From the NCBI GenBank assembly GCA_963814435.1, contig CAWFCV010000025.1, forward strand, positions 124,001 through 188,000: a stretch of 64,000 nucleotides of DNA. The letters run 5' to 3'. The notes under the pieces were generated by a model. That model was not told the origin of the DNA. It ran no database searches and saw only the letters and a list, made by a program, of their open reading frames with translations. The position numbers and the translations under genes were made by a program. Source of the stretch: JAEUPI01 sp963814435. GTDB taxonomy: Bacteria; Pseudomonadota; Gammaproteobacteria; Burkholderiales; Burkholderiaceae_C. Below are positions 9,135 to 17,175 of this stretch, piece after piece. Positions within the stretch are counted from its first letter, which is position 1, and each line of letters begins with the position of its first letter.

Positions 9135-9302
9135 CGTCGTGACCCGGCCGACTGCTTCAGAGAAGCGGGGCGGGTGGCTGCAATGGGTCGACAGCAGGCG
9201 GTCAACCGACTGTCCAACACCTCGACTTCGTAGCCTTTACGGGCACCCCGCCGCGCTTGTCATGCGATCCCGTTCAGATCAATCACCCGGCGGCGCAGCC
9301 TT

Positions 9303-9560
9303 TCAACCCCCGCTGAGCGCCAGCACCACGGCCACGAAGTCATCGGACTGCAGCGCATGCTGCAGGTCGCGCACACCGACGCCGTTGACGAAGAGGCGCA
9401 TGTTGGGCCGCAGCCGGTTCTGCTCGTCGACCACACGAAACCGCAGGCCCGGGTAGCGGCGGTCCAGGTCCGCGAACAGTGCGTCGAGCGTCGCACCGGT
9501 GGCCTCCACCTGGGGCTCGCCGGTGTACGACGTCAGCGCGCCGGGGATCAAGACCTTCAT
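9303..9560 (-). CDS. MoaD/ThiS-like ubiquitin-fold protein
   Basis: 85 aa, MKVLIPGALTSYTGEPQVEATG..., with a beta-grasp pattern (ATLDALFADLDRRYPGLRFRVVDEQNRLRPNMRLFVNGVGV) and the C-terminal Gly-Gly (LALSGG) that MoaD/ThiS and related sulfur carriers use for thiocarboxylation or conjugation. No moaE, thiG or E1-like gene is nearby. Its only partner in the operon is the BNR-repeat protein 37 nt upstream, a pairing I recall from other bacterial genomes but whose function I do not know. Confidence 0.85.
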   Translation of the reverse strand: MKVLIPGALTSYTGEPQVEATGATLDALFADLDRRYPGLRFRVVDEQNRLRPNMRLFVNGVGVRDLQHALQSDDFVAVVLALSGG

Positions 9561-9597
9561 CGGCCTGGCCTCGAGTGAGCTGTTGCGGGGCTGTGCT

Positions 9598-10791
9598 TCA
9601 CGCGAGCTCGGCCACTTCCACCGCGTAGATTTCCGGCAGGTGCCGCGCGATGTTCGACCAGCGTTCGCCGCCGTCGTGTCCGATCCACAGCTCGCCGCTG
9701 GTGGTGCCCAGGTACAGCGCCGGGTTCGCCTGCGCGTCCACTGTCATCGCCTGGCGTTTCAGCGTCCACCAGGCCTGGCCCTCGGGCAGGCCGTGGTCCT
9801 GCCGGTGCCAGGTGCGGCCGGCATTGCGCGTGACGTAGGCCGCCGGGCGGCCCTCGGGGCTGGTGCGCGGCCAGACGGTCGTGCCGTCCATCGGGAACAC
9901 CCAGGCCGTGTCGGCATCACGCGGATGCACCGCCATCGGAAAGCCGATGTCACCCACGCGCTTGGGCATCTTGCGGCCGATGCGCTGCCAGATGTCTGCG
10001 GCGGCGCCGCCCGCCCGGTCGAGCCGGTAGATACCGCAGTGGTTCTGCTGGTACAGCCGGTCCGGGTTGCTCGGGCACAGCCGCACGCAATGCGGGTCGT
10101 GGAAGGTGACATTGGCGGCATCGAAGCCGTCCACCACCTCCAGGCCCTGGATCAGCGTCGCCCAGCTTCGACCAGCGTCGCGCGACTCGTGCACGCCGCC
10201 GCCCGACATCGCGAAGACCAGATGCGACGGGTCACGCGGGTCGACGATGATCGAATGCAGTTTCGGCCCGTCGGGCGTGCCGTCCTGCACCGTGCCCATC
10301 CACTCGCGGAATTTGGGGTCGTCGTTGACGGCCGGCAGCGGCGCCCAGCTGATGCCGCCGTCTTCCGAGCGGAACAGGCCTTGCGGCGAGGTGCCGGCGT
10401 ACCAGCTGTCGCGCTCGCTGGCGTGGCCCGGCGTCAGCCAGAAGGTGTGATCCACCGAGCGGGCAGGCAAGCCGCCGGCTGGTTGCGCGAAGGCGGGCGG
10501 TTGCCGCGCCTCCTTCCAGGTGCGGCCCAGGTCGGTGGAGCGGAAGACCGTGGGGCCGAGGTGCCCCGTCTTGGCGGCAGCCAACAGCGTGCGGCCATCA
10601 CGCGGATCGAGCTGCACGTGGCTGATGTTGTGCCCCAGGAAGTGCGGGCCGTCGGCTCTCCAGTTCTTGCGCCGGGCATCGCCGTGGAACAGCCAGGCGC
10701 CCTTGCGCGTGGCCACCAGGAGGGCCAGGCGCCTGGGTGACGCGCTCGACCTGCGAGCGGCGCTCTTGCGGGTGGACAGGTTGGTGGGCAT
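9598..10791 (-). CDS. BNR/sialidase-like beta-propeller protein
   Basis: 397 aa with repeated Asp-box-like strands: FRSTDLGRTWKE, FRSEDGGISWAPL, HESRDAGRSWATL, VTRNAGRTWHR, IGHDGGERWSN. This indicates a six- or seven-bladed propeller related to sialidases and photosystem stability factors. There is no signal peptide; the N-terminus is basic (MPTNLSTRKSAARRSS), so it is probably cytoplasmic and the glycosidase label should not be taken literally. First gene of a two-gene operon with the MoaD/ThiS-like protein. Confidence 0.85.
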   Translation of the reverse strand: MPTNLSTRKSAARRSSASPRRLALLVATRKGAWLFHGDARRKNWRADGPHFLGHNISHVQLDPRDGRTLLAAAKTGHLGPTVFRSTDLGRTWKEARQPPAFAQPAGGLPARSVDHTFWLTPGHASERDSWYAGTSPQGLFRSEDGGISWAPLPAVNDDPKFREWMGTVQDGTPDGPKLHSIIVDPRDPSHLVFAMSGGGVHESRDAGRSWATLIQGLEVVDGFDAANVTFHDPHCVRLCPSNPDRLYQQNHCGIYRLDRAGGAAADIWQRIGRKMPKRVGDIGFPMAVHPRDADTAWVFPMDGTTVWPRTSPEGRPAAYVTRNAGRTWHRQDHGLPEGQAWWTLKRQAMTVDAQANPALYLGTTSGELWIGHDGGERWSNIARHLPEIYAVEVAELA

Positions 10792-10982
10792 GGTGGGGCT
10801 CCTGTTGCAGAGTGGCTGGCTTCACTTTGCCAGCATGTCTTCGACGAACGAGCTGGGCGGATTTCGACAGTGTCCGTCGCCCAACGACAAGGCGCACAGC
10901 GTTTCAGGATTCACTGCACCGCCTGGCCTGCGCGCCGACGATCCGGCTCTCGCGCAATCGCGTGGAGCCCTGCAGCGCCGAC
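10792..10982. other. Intergenic upstream of the BNR-repeat gene
   Basis: Holds an inverted repeat GCTGG...CCAGC near 10812-10832, about 25 bp upstream of the BNR-repeat start on the opposite strand. Nothing else is recognised. Confidence 0.4.
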
Positions 10983-11090
10983 ATGCTCGCCAAACTCCGC
11001 CAACTCGCCCGCTCCCACGGCGAACTCCGCCCCGGCCGTGGCCTTACCTCCAGCGTGGTTTCGCCGCTGCCCTTCGTGTTCATCGGGTGA
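10983..11090 (+). pseudogene. 5' fragment of a sterol desaturase gene
   Basis: A 35-codon frame, MLAKLRQLARSHGELRPGRGL..., closely matches the start of the sterol desaturase gene at 14893 (MLDKLRQLTHSHGEIRPGRGLASGVV). I count about 66 of 84 identical bases. Many differences are at third codon positions, so the copy is an old paralogue or a foreign allele rather than a fresh duplication. After SSVV it runs into unrelated sequence and stops. It is noncoding debris or a remnant of recombination. Confidence 0.75.
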
Positions 11091-11222
11091 CTGCGCTGCG
11101 GCTGCACCCGGGCAAACACGCACTTCATGCCGGCCAACGGGCGGCGGCGACGGTGCAACCCCCTGCGGCGCGCCGGAATCGGCTGTCGACCGACAATCGG
11201 CCGGTTTCACAGGAGAACCACG

Positions 11223-11615
11223 ATGAACATCATTCGCAAGCGCCGGACCGGGCCCGTGCTGCATCGCCTGCTCGGTGCGGTCGTGCTCGCCGGTGCCACG
11301 GCGGGCGCGGCCGCGCACCATGGCTGGACGTGGGCCGAGGACGGCAACTCGGAGCTGACCGGCGTGGTCATCGCCGCCAAGCTCGGCAACCCGCACGGCG
11401 AGCTGACGCTCGACGTCGGCGGCGCGAGGTGGATCGTCGAGGTCGGCCAGCCGTGGCGCAACGAGCGCGCTGGCCTGAAGGACGAGTTGCTCTCCATGGG
11501 CGCGAAGCTCACCGTCGCCGGGCACCGCCATGCCGACCCGAAGAAGCGGGTGTTCAAGGCCGAGCGCGTGTTCATCGACGGGCGCAAGTTCGACCTCTAT
11601 CCGGATCGCGACTGA
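11223..11615 (+). CDS. Small periplasmic protein, DUF6152-like
   Basis: 130 aa with a signal peptide (basic MNIIRKRRTGP, then a hydrophobic Ala-rich stretch ending AGAAAHHGWTW). The mature part is a compact beta-rich domain (GVVIAAKLGNPHGELTLDVGG...WIVEVGQPWRN). It resembles DUF6152 proteins, whose role is unknown to me. A GGAGAACC ribosome-binding site is well placed. The next gene is a membrane protein in the same direction, a pairing typical of this family, which suggests an envelope function. Confidence 0.7.
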   Translation: MNIIRKRRTGPVLHRLLGAVVLAGATAGAAAHHGWTWAEDGNSELTGVVIAAKLGNPHGELTLDVGGARWIVEVGQPWRNERAGLKDELLSMGAKLTVAGHRHADPKKRVFKAERVFIDGRKFDLYPDRD

Positions 11616-11663
11616 ACCACAGGAGCCGATGCTGGCCGACCGCCGCTGCATGGGGCTGCGCCG

Positions 11664-12152
11664 ATGATCGATGCGCTGGCGCAGGCGCTGCACGCCAGCG
11701 CGCTGGCGCAGGTGCTGCGCGCGTCGCTGTGGCTCTACCCGCTGGTCAACACGGCGCACCTCGTCGGCATTGCACTGCTGGTCGGCGGCATCGTGCCGCT
11801 GGACCTGCGCCTGGCCGGCTGCTGGCCGCGAGTGCCGCTCGCACCGCTGGCGCGTGTGCTGCTGACCAGCGCGATCGCCGGCCTCGCGCTGGCGATCGGC
11901 AGCGGCGCGCTGCTGTTCGCGACGCGGCCGCTCGACTACATTGGCGAGCCGCTGTTCGGCCTCAAGCTGGCGCTGCTGGTGGCGGCGTTGGTCAACGCGC
12001 TTGCGCTGCGGCGCTCGCCGCTGTGGGCGCACGTGCTGCGCGGCGAGTCCGACGCGCCGCGGCCGCCCGTGGCCTGGCGTGTCGCCGGCGTCGCATCGAT
12101 CGCGCTGTGGCTCGGCGTCGTCACCGCAGGGCGATTGATCGGCTATCGCTGA
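11664..12152 (+). CDS. Four-helix membrane protein, DUF6644-like
   Basis: 162 aa, mostly hydrophobic, with about four predicted spans: WLYPLVNTAHLVGIALLVGGIV (in two pieces), LLTSAIAGLALAIGSGALLF, FGLKLALLVAALVNALAL and VAGVASIALWLGVVTAGRL. A His in the first span (NTAHLVG) recalls haem-ligating positions of small cytochrome-b-like proteins, but no second His is obvious. It follows the DUF6152-like gene by 48 bp. Function unknown. Confidence 0.7.
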   Translation: MIDALAQALHASALAQVLRASLWLYPLVNTAHLVGIALLVGGIVPLDLRLAGCWPRVPLAPLARVLLTSAIAGLALAIGSGALLFATRPLDYIGEPLFGLKLALLVAALVNALALRRSPLWAHVLRGESDAPRPPVAWRVAGVASIALWLGVVTAGRLIGYR

Positions 12153-12184
12153 CGGCGGCGCTCGGGCGCAGAATCGGCCGCGAG

Positions 12185-12988
12185 ATGAAGCACGTGCTGT
12201 CGATGCTCGGCGCGGCGTTCGCGGTCTTCGTGCTGTTCGTCGCCGCGCTGTACCTGCTGCAGGAGCGGCTGATCTACCTGCCGACGCGTGCGCCGCTGGC
12301 GAGCATGACCGGCGGCGCTTTGCGGCCGTGGCCGTCGGCCGATGACATGCGTGGCCTCGTCGCCGAGCCGGACGGCCGCGTGCGCGGCACCATCGTGGTG
12401 TTCCACGGCAACGCCGGCCACGCCGGGCATCGCGGCTTCTATGCCGATGCGCTGCTGCCGCTCGGCTGGCGCGTGCTGCTCGCCGAGTACCCGGGCTACG
12501 GCGCGCGTGACGGTGCGCTCGGCGAGGCGAGCCTCGTGGCCGATGCGCGGGCGCTGCTCGCGCTTGCCGCGCGGCAGTTCGGCGCGCCGCTGATCGTGCT
12601 GGGCGAATCGCTCGGCGCCGGCGTCGCCGCTGCCGCGGCGGCGCACGAGCCGGTACCGATCGGCGCACTGGTGTTGATCACACCCTGGGACCGCCTCGAG
12701 CGGGTCGGGTCGGTCCACTATCCGTGGCTGCCGGTGCGCTGGCTGCTGCGCGACCGCTACGACAACGCGGCTCATCTGGCTGCTACGCCCGCCCGGGTGG
12801 CCATCGTGGTCGCCGAGCGCGACAGCATCGTGCCGGCACGGCTCGGCCGCGCGCTGCACGACACGCTGCCGACCGATCGCAGACGCCTGATCGTGCTGCC
12901 CGGTGCCGACCACAACGACTGGCCCGAACGCGTCGACGCTGCCTGGTGGCGCGACGTGATCGGCTTCGCGGTGGGCGAGGGCCGTTGA
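12185..12988 (+). CDS. Alpha/beta hydrolase, Bem46-like, membrane anchored
   Basis: 267 aa. One N-terminal hydrophobic segment (VLSMLGAAFAVFVLFVAALYLL) is followed by an alpha/beta hydrolase core: oxyanion-region FHGNAGHAGH, nucleophile elbow GESLGAG (Ser at about residue 140), an acid in VVAERDSIVP, and the His in LPGADHNDWP. The overall plan (QERLIYLPTR..., EYPGYGARDG) fits the Bem46/YfhR group of serine hydrolases. Substrate unknown. It closes a run of three same-direction genes from 11223. Confidence 0.85.
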   Translation: MKHVLSMLGAAFAVFVLFVAALYLLQERLIYLPTRAPLASMTGGALRPWPSADDMRGLVAEPDGRVRGTIVVFHGNAGHAGHRGFYADALLPLGWRVLLAEYPGYGARDGALGEASLVADARALLALAARQFGAPLIVLGESLGAGVAAAAAAHEPVPIGALVLITPWDRLERVGSVHYPWLPVRWLLRDRYDNAAHLAATPARVAIVVAERDSIVPARLGRALHDTLPTDRRRLIVLPGADHNDWPERVDAAWWRDVIGFAVGEGR

Positions 12989-13053
12989 GCGAAGCGCGCC
13001 CTCGGCCCATGAAACGGTCAACGCAAGTGGCGCGACCGCCAGCACTTCATGCC

Positions 13054-13164
13054 GTCAACGAAATGCCGCACGGCGGCCTGAAGTCATCGGACTACGGCAA
13101 GGACCTGAGCCTGTACGCGCTGGAGGACTACACGGTGCCGCGGCATGTGATGGTGAAGATGTAG
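13054..13164 (+). pseudogene. patD: 3'-end fragment of patD
   Basis: Encodes VNEMPHGGLKSSDYGKD... to ...RHVMVKM and a stop, matching the last 36 residues of patD with one amino-acid change (Gly to Asp). I count 14 differences in 111 bases, nearly all synonymous, and the last 47 bases differ at one position. No homology is seen upstream or beyond the stop. It may mark the far end of an inserted segment or a remnant of a second patD. Confidence 0.85.
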
Positions 13165-13394
13165 GGGAGGGTCGGCAATCGGCCATCAATGAACCTTCGA
13201 GCGGCTCCTGGGTGAAGGTCAGCAAGGTGGCCGGGACCGGTCGCTCGCCGTGCGAGGTCGGTCGGCAGGACCCGACCCATCAGCGACACTCGCTCCCCTG
13301 AATTGATCGCCTTGAAGCAGTCGCGCGCGCGGACGGCGCACCCCCGCGCCAGCAAGGTCCCCCGCTGCGCGACCTGCCGCCGGCCGAGGCCCTC
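13165..13394. other. Intergenic between patD fragment and dnaE2 remnant
   Basis: About 230 bp without a recognisable gene. The sequence looks like decayed coding DNA: high G+C with no long frame carrying a known motif. Confidence 0.4.
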
Positions 13395-13660
13395 AGAGTG
13401 AGAGTCCCGCGAACTGCTGACGACCAGGCCGCCCAGCCACGGCGCACATCCACCAGCCGGCGCGCGATCAAGTACGTGCCGCCGTCCTTGGCCCGCTGCC
13501 GCCTGGCCACTGCGAGCAGGCGTGAGCGCAGCAACGCCAGGCGCAGGCGCTTACGGATGTGGCGCCAGACGAAGTTGACGCTGCCGATTTCGTCCTCCAA
13601 GGTAACGAAGATGACGCCCTTGTCGGTTTCGGGCACTTGGCGCATGGCGACGATGCCGCA
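13395..13660 (-). pseudogene. dnaE2: dnaE2 C-terminal remnant
   Basis: The minus frame reads IVAMRQVPETDKGVIFVTLEDEIG then SVNFVWRHIRKRLRLALLRSRLLAV...GGTYLIARRLVD, which is the OB-fold end of error-prone DNA polymerase DnaE2 (family pattern: RQxPxTAKGVxFxTLEDExG). A neighbouring frame gives WLGGLVVSSRDSH, the expected last residues, so at least one frameshift is present. The remaining 950 or so residues are absent. The companion imuA/imuB genes are not in the window. Confidence 0.75.
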
Positions 13661-13783
13661 AGACCAGGCGGTCGAACCGGACGCATCGTTTGATGTGCAC
13701 CATTTGCTGCGGGACTGCGCGCGCGAGGTCTGCCCGCGTCCCACGCTCGTCCTGGCGAATTCGCGCAGGGGCCAACGATCGGG

Positions 13784-14101
13784 TCAGGGTGCGAACATGG
13801 CCTGCAAAGTCTGCAGCGCTGAAGCCAGCGTCGCCGGGCGCAGGGCACCCAGCCGCTTGACCAAGCGCACACGGTCGAGCGTTCGGATCTGATCGAGCAC
13901 GATCAGGCCCTGCTTGCCCTGGAAGGTGAGCGCAACGCGGAACCGCGCGGGCCGCGACCCAGTGGTCATGGGCGCCACGATCACGGTGCGCAAGTGCGCG
14001 TTCATGTCGTCGGGCGAGATCACGACGCAGGGTCGGGTCTTCTGGATCTCGCTGCCCACCGTCGGGTCGAGCTGGGCCAGCCAGATGTCGCCGGTCTTCA
14101 T
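13784..14101 (-). CDS. mazF: MazF-type mRNA interferase toxin
   Basis: 105 aa endoribonuclease toxin with the standard PemK/MazF fold: MKTGDIWLAQLDPTVGSEIQKTRPCVVIS, then TVIVAPMTTGSRPARFRV and a conserved IVLDQIRTLDRVRLVKRLG. The Arg in QKTRPC and the Thr in PMTTG are the expected active-site positions. ATG 14101 overlaps the antitoxin stop (ATGA). An intact module, unlike the debris either side. Confidence 0.92.
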   Translation of the reverse strand: MKTGDIWLAQLDPTVGSEIQKTRPCVVISPDDMNAHLRTVIVAPMTTGSRPARFRVALTFQGKQGLIVLDQIRTLDRVRLVKRLGALRPATLASALQTLQAMFAP

Positions 14102-14349
14102 CACCAGACCAGTTTGTCGTCGCCCTCGTTGGCGACCTCCGGCCAGACCAGCGCGTCGCCGCCCTGCGCGGCCAGACGCTGCGCGTCGTCGGCCCATCCT
14201 TCACGCGGGTTGCGGCGGATGGCGCGGATCTCGATCACGCCATCGCGCACCTGCAGGTCGGCCGTGCCTTCCAGGCCCACCTGGGCCAGGATGGGCTTGG
14301 GAATCAGCACACCTTGCGAGTTGCCCATCTTGCGGATCGCGACTTCCAT
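14101..14349 (-). CDS. mazE: MazE-type antitoxin (AbrB fold)
   Basis: 82 aa. The N-terminal AbrB/SpoVT swapped-hairpin DNA-binding domain is visible (MEVAIRKMGNSQGVLIPKPIL...VRDGVIEIRAI), followed by a toxin-binding tail (GWADDAQRLAAQGGDALVWPE). It is first in the operon and would repress its own promoter, which should lie in 14350-14420. Confidence 0.92.
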   Translation of the reverse strand: MEVAIRKMGNSQGVLIPKPILAQVGLEGTADLQVRDGVIEIRAIRRNPREGWADDAQRLAAQGGDALVWPEVANEGDDKLVW

Positions 14350-14892
14350 GATCTGCCCCGAAAATCGTCAGTAAGCACAATGGTAGCACACCCGCGGACG
14401 GCTGGTGGCCTCGGCGGCCGGTGGGCAAGGCGGCGCGCCTGCAGACCCACGAGGGTGAGGATCTTGTCGACTACCGGCGCTTCAAGGATGGCAGCGATGA
14501 TCTTCAGCTTGCCTGTAAGCCGCCGACCAGGGATGACTCTTGATGACCGGGTCCTGCCCCAGAGCGGCGCAGGCGCAATGTCGGCTGCACCCCAGAGTAC
14601 TGACGTTGGAGCCGCCTGATCCGAACAACGCAGCCGCCCCAGATTGAAAGCCCTGCCAGGTGAGATCGAGAACCAACGGCGGGTTCGCGAATCCATCCGC
14701 GCCCCGGAACGGATGCTGCTTCCTGCACGATCGACACATCACGGTCTGCCGCCCACCGTTCCAGATTGCACAGCACGCCCGGCCCGTGCCCGTTCACAAT
14801 CCGCCGAACCCCGTGCTTCCTTCTGAGCGCCCCCGCGGGGATCAAGCAAAGTGGCAGAGCCACATTTGCTTGAGAGCGCACCCGCACCCGAC
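14350..14892. other. Intergenic with a transposase tail remnant
   Basis: About 540 bp. On the minus strand near 14430-14515 the frame GKLKIIAAILEAPVVDKILTLVGLQAR resembles the C-terminal tail shared by many IS91/IS1294-like transposases (KIIAxIxxPxVIxKILxxLGL). No other transposase sequence remains. The rest, to the sterol desaturase start, is unrecognised. Confidence 0.5.
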
Positions 14893-16023
14893 ATGCTCGA
14901 CAAGCTCCGCCAGCTCACCCATTCCCACGGCGAGATCCGTCCCGGCCGCGGCCTGGCCTCGGGTGTGGTGGCGCTGATGCTCGCGGTGCTGTGCGTGCTC
15001 GGCGTGCTGGCCTTCCACTTTCCCGAGTACCTCACGACGCCGCAGCTGCGCAAGAGCTACAACGTGCCGCTGCTGCGCCAGCTGCTGTACTGGGCGCTGG
15101 TGCTCGCGGGCGGCACCGCGCTCTTCAACATGGTGTTCGCGCGAGTGCGCTGGCTGTCGGCCCTCACCTTCGGGCTGATCGGCCTGGCGCTGGCGCTCGG
15201 CGGCCACCAGGTGCAGGTGGACCCGGCCTTTCCCGACGGCACGCCCTACATCGGGCTGGACTGGTTCATCCTCGATCTGCTGGGTTCGGCGCTGGTGTTC
15301 GTGTTCATCGAGAAGCTGTTCCCGCTGCGCCGCGAGCAGCCGGTGTTTCGCCCGGAATGGCAGACCGACTTCCAGCACTTCCTGGTCAACCACATGATCG
15401 TCGGCTTCGTGCTGCTGGCCACCAACCTGGCGGTGCACCGGCTGTTCGGCTGGGCCGTCAAGGACGGCGTCCAGGCCTGGGTGCGCGACCTGCCGTTTGC
15501 GCCTGCGCTGCTGCTGCTGGTGCTGGTGGCCGATCTGGTGCAGTACTGGACGCATCGTGCCTACCACGAGGTGCCGGCACTCTGGCGCTTGCATGCGGTG
15601 CACCACAGCGTCCAGCACATGGACTGGTTGGCCGGCTCGCGCCAGCACATGCTCGAGGTGCTGATCACGCGCACGCTGGTGCTGGCGCCGATCTTCGTGC
15701 TGGGTTTCAGCAAGGAGGTGATCGACGCCTACATCGTGACCGTCGGCTTCCAGGCGGTGTTCAACCACGCCAACGTGAGCGTGCGCCTGGGGCCGCTGCG
15801 CTACGTGATCGTGACGCCCAACTTCCACCACTGGCACCACGCGCAGGACAGCGAGGCGATCGACAAGAACTACGCGGCGCACTTCGCGTTCATCGACCAC
15901 CTGTTCGGTGCCGCGGTGCACAGCGACCGCGAATGGCCCGTGCGTTACGGTGTGGTGGGCGACTACGTGCCGCGCGGCTTCTGGCGACAGCTGTGGTTTC
16001 CCTTCACCGGCAAGGGAGAATGA
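14893..16023 (+). CDS. Sterol desaturase / fatty acid hydroxylase family protein
   Basis: 376 aa integral membrane di-iron oxygenase. The His clusters are visible: HRAYHEVPALWRLHAVHHSVQHMD (about residues 220-242), a lone NHANV, then NFHHWHHA with a downstream NYAAHFAFIDHLFG. About five membrane segments precede or flank them. Start at 14893 (MLDKLRQLTHSHGEIRPGRGL) is preferred over 14851 because the homologous fragment at 10983 begins at the same Met. Substrate unknown: sterol, carotenoid or acyl chain hydroxylation are all possible. Confidence 0.88.
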   Translation: MLDKLRQLTHSHGEIRPGRGLASGVVALMLAVLCVLGVLAFHFPEYLTTPQLRKSYNVPLLRQLLYWALVLAGGTALFNMVFARVRWLSALTFGLIGLALALGGHQVQVDPAFPDGTPYIGLDWFILDLLGSALVFVFIEKLFPLRREQPVFRPEWQTDFQHFLVNHMIVGFVLLATNLAVHRLFGWAVKDGVQAWVRDLPFAPALLLLVLVADLVQYWTHRAYHEVPALWRLHAVHHSVQHMDWLAGSRQHMLEVLITRTLVLAPIFVLGFSKEVIDAYIVTVGFQAVFNHANVSVRLGPLRYVIVTPNFHHWHHAQDSEAIDKNYAAHFAFIDHLFGAAVHSDREWPVRYGVVGDYVPRGFWRQLWFPFTGKGE

Positions 16024-16114
16024 GCGCGCCGGGCCGCCCCCAAGCGCTCATCCCGGAGCGTGCAGCGCAGGGTAGTCCAGTAGGCCGCGCGGCCTGAGCG
16101 GCGCGCGCAGCGCC

Positions 16115-17035
16115 TCAGGCGCGCCGCAGCCGCGACTGCTCGCGCGCCAGCGCGATGAACTCCAGCGCCGCCGGCTTCAGGCCCGAGCCGCGCCGCCAGA
16201 CCAGGCCCACGTCCACTGTGGGCACGTCGTCGCGCAGCGGTCGCACTTCCACATGCTCGGCATCCAGCGTCCACGGCCGGTACAGAAAGTCCGGCAACAC
16301 CGCGATGCCCGCGCCCGCGCCCACCAGCGAACGCACCGCCTCCAGCGAGCTGGTGCGCAGGATCACCCGGGGCTTGAGCTGGTGCCGTGCCCAGATGGCA
16401 CGCATCAGCTCGTCGATGCGGTCGGCCTCGAGCACGATCTGCTCGCAGCCGGCGCATTGCGCCAGCGTGATCTCGTCCAGCGCCGCCAAGGCGTGGTTGG
16501 CCGGCAGCCACACGCGGTTGGGGCTGCGCGTCAGTGACTCGGCCACCAACGCCTGCGGCTCGCTCAGCGCGTTGCTGACCATGATGGCGACGTCGAGCTC
16601 GCCGTTGATCAGCAGGTGCTCCAGGAAGCGCGGCGTGTCCTCGGTGACGAGTACCTCCACGCCCGGGCAGTTGCGGCGAAAGCGGCTGAACAGCTCGCTG
16701 AGGTAGTAGCCGGCCACCAGACTGGTGACGCCGATCGCCAGCGCGCCGGCCAGCTGGGAGGCCGCTTCGCTGCCGTGCAGGCGCAGCGCGTCGGCCACGG
16801 AGCCGATCACCTTGCGCGCGCTCACCAGGAAGCGGTGGCCTTGCGGCGTCAGCGTCATGCCCTTGGGGCTGCGCTCGAACAGCGTGTTGCCGAGCTCGGC
16901 CTCCAGCTCCAGCAGACTCTTGGTGAGCGCGCTCTGCGCGATGTTGAGCATGCGCGAGGCCGACGCCACCGAGCCGCTCTCGGCGACGGCCACGAAGTAG
17001 CGAAACTGGCGCAGCGTGACGTGCCGATGGTTCAT
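16115..17035 (-). CDS. LysR-family transcriptional regulator
   Basis: 306 aa. N-terminal winged helix-turn-helix (LRQFRYFVAVAESGSVASASRMLNIAQSALTKSLLELEAELG, read in short pieces) followed by a periplasmic-binding-protein-like effector domain (LAIGVTSLVAGYYL..., GAGAGIAVLPDFL). Start ATG 17035 (MNHRHVTLRQF) is the first Met before the HTH. It diverges from the DUF429 gene, with 140 bp between starts where its operator may lie. Its effector is not evident. Confidence 0.92.
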   Translation of the reverse strand: MNHRHVTLRQFRYFVAVAESGSVASASRMLNIAQSALTKSLLELEAELGNTLFERSPKGMTLTPQGHRFLVSARKVIGSVADALRLHGSEAASQLAGALAIGVTSLVAGYYLSELFSRFRRNCPGVEVLVTEDTPRFLEHLLINGELDVAIMVSNALSEPQALVAESLTRSPNRVWLPANHALAALDEITLAQCAGCEQIVLEADRIDELMRAIWARHQLKPRVILRTSSLEAVRSLVGAGAGIAVLPDFLYRPWTLDAEHVEVRPLRDDVPTVDVGLVWRRGSGLKPAALEFIALAREQSRLRRA

Positions 17036-17175
17036 CGCGCGGGCGGGTTGTCGGGTGCGACCACAGCGCGGTTGTACCGCACGCGGTCGCCGCGGCGCAG
17101 GCACCTTCGGGTTCACCGCGCCGCGGCAAGCCCGGATTGGCGGTCTCGCCGCCGGCCTGCTAGCCTGCGCTGGCC

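Noticed and set aside
9598..10791. Secreted sialidase or virulence glycosidase
   Set aside because: No signal peptide and no sialidase catalytic Arg triad or FRIP motif could be identified; only the propeller repeats are shared.
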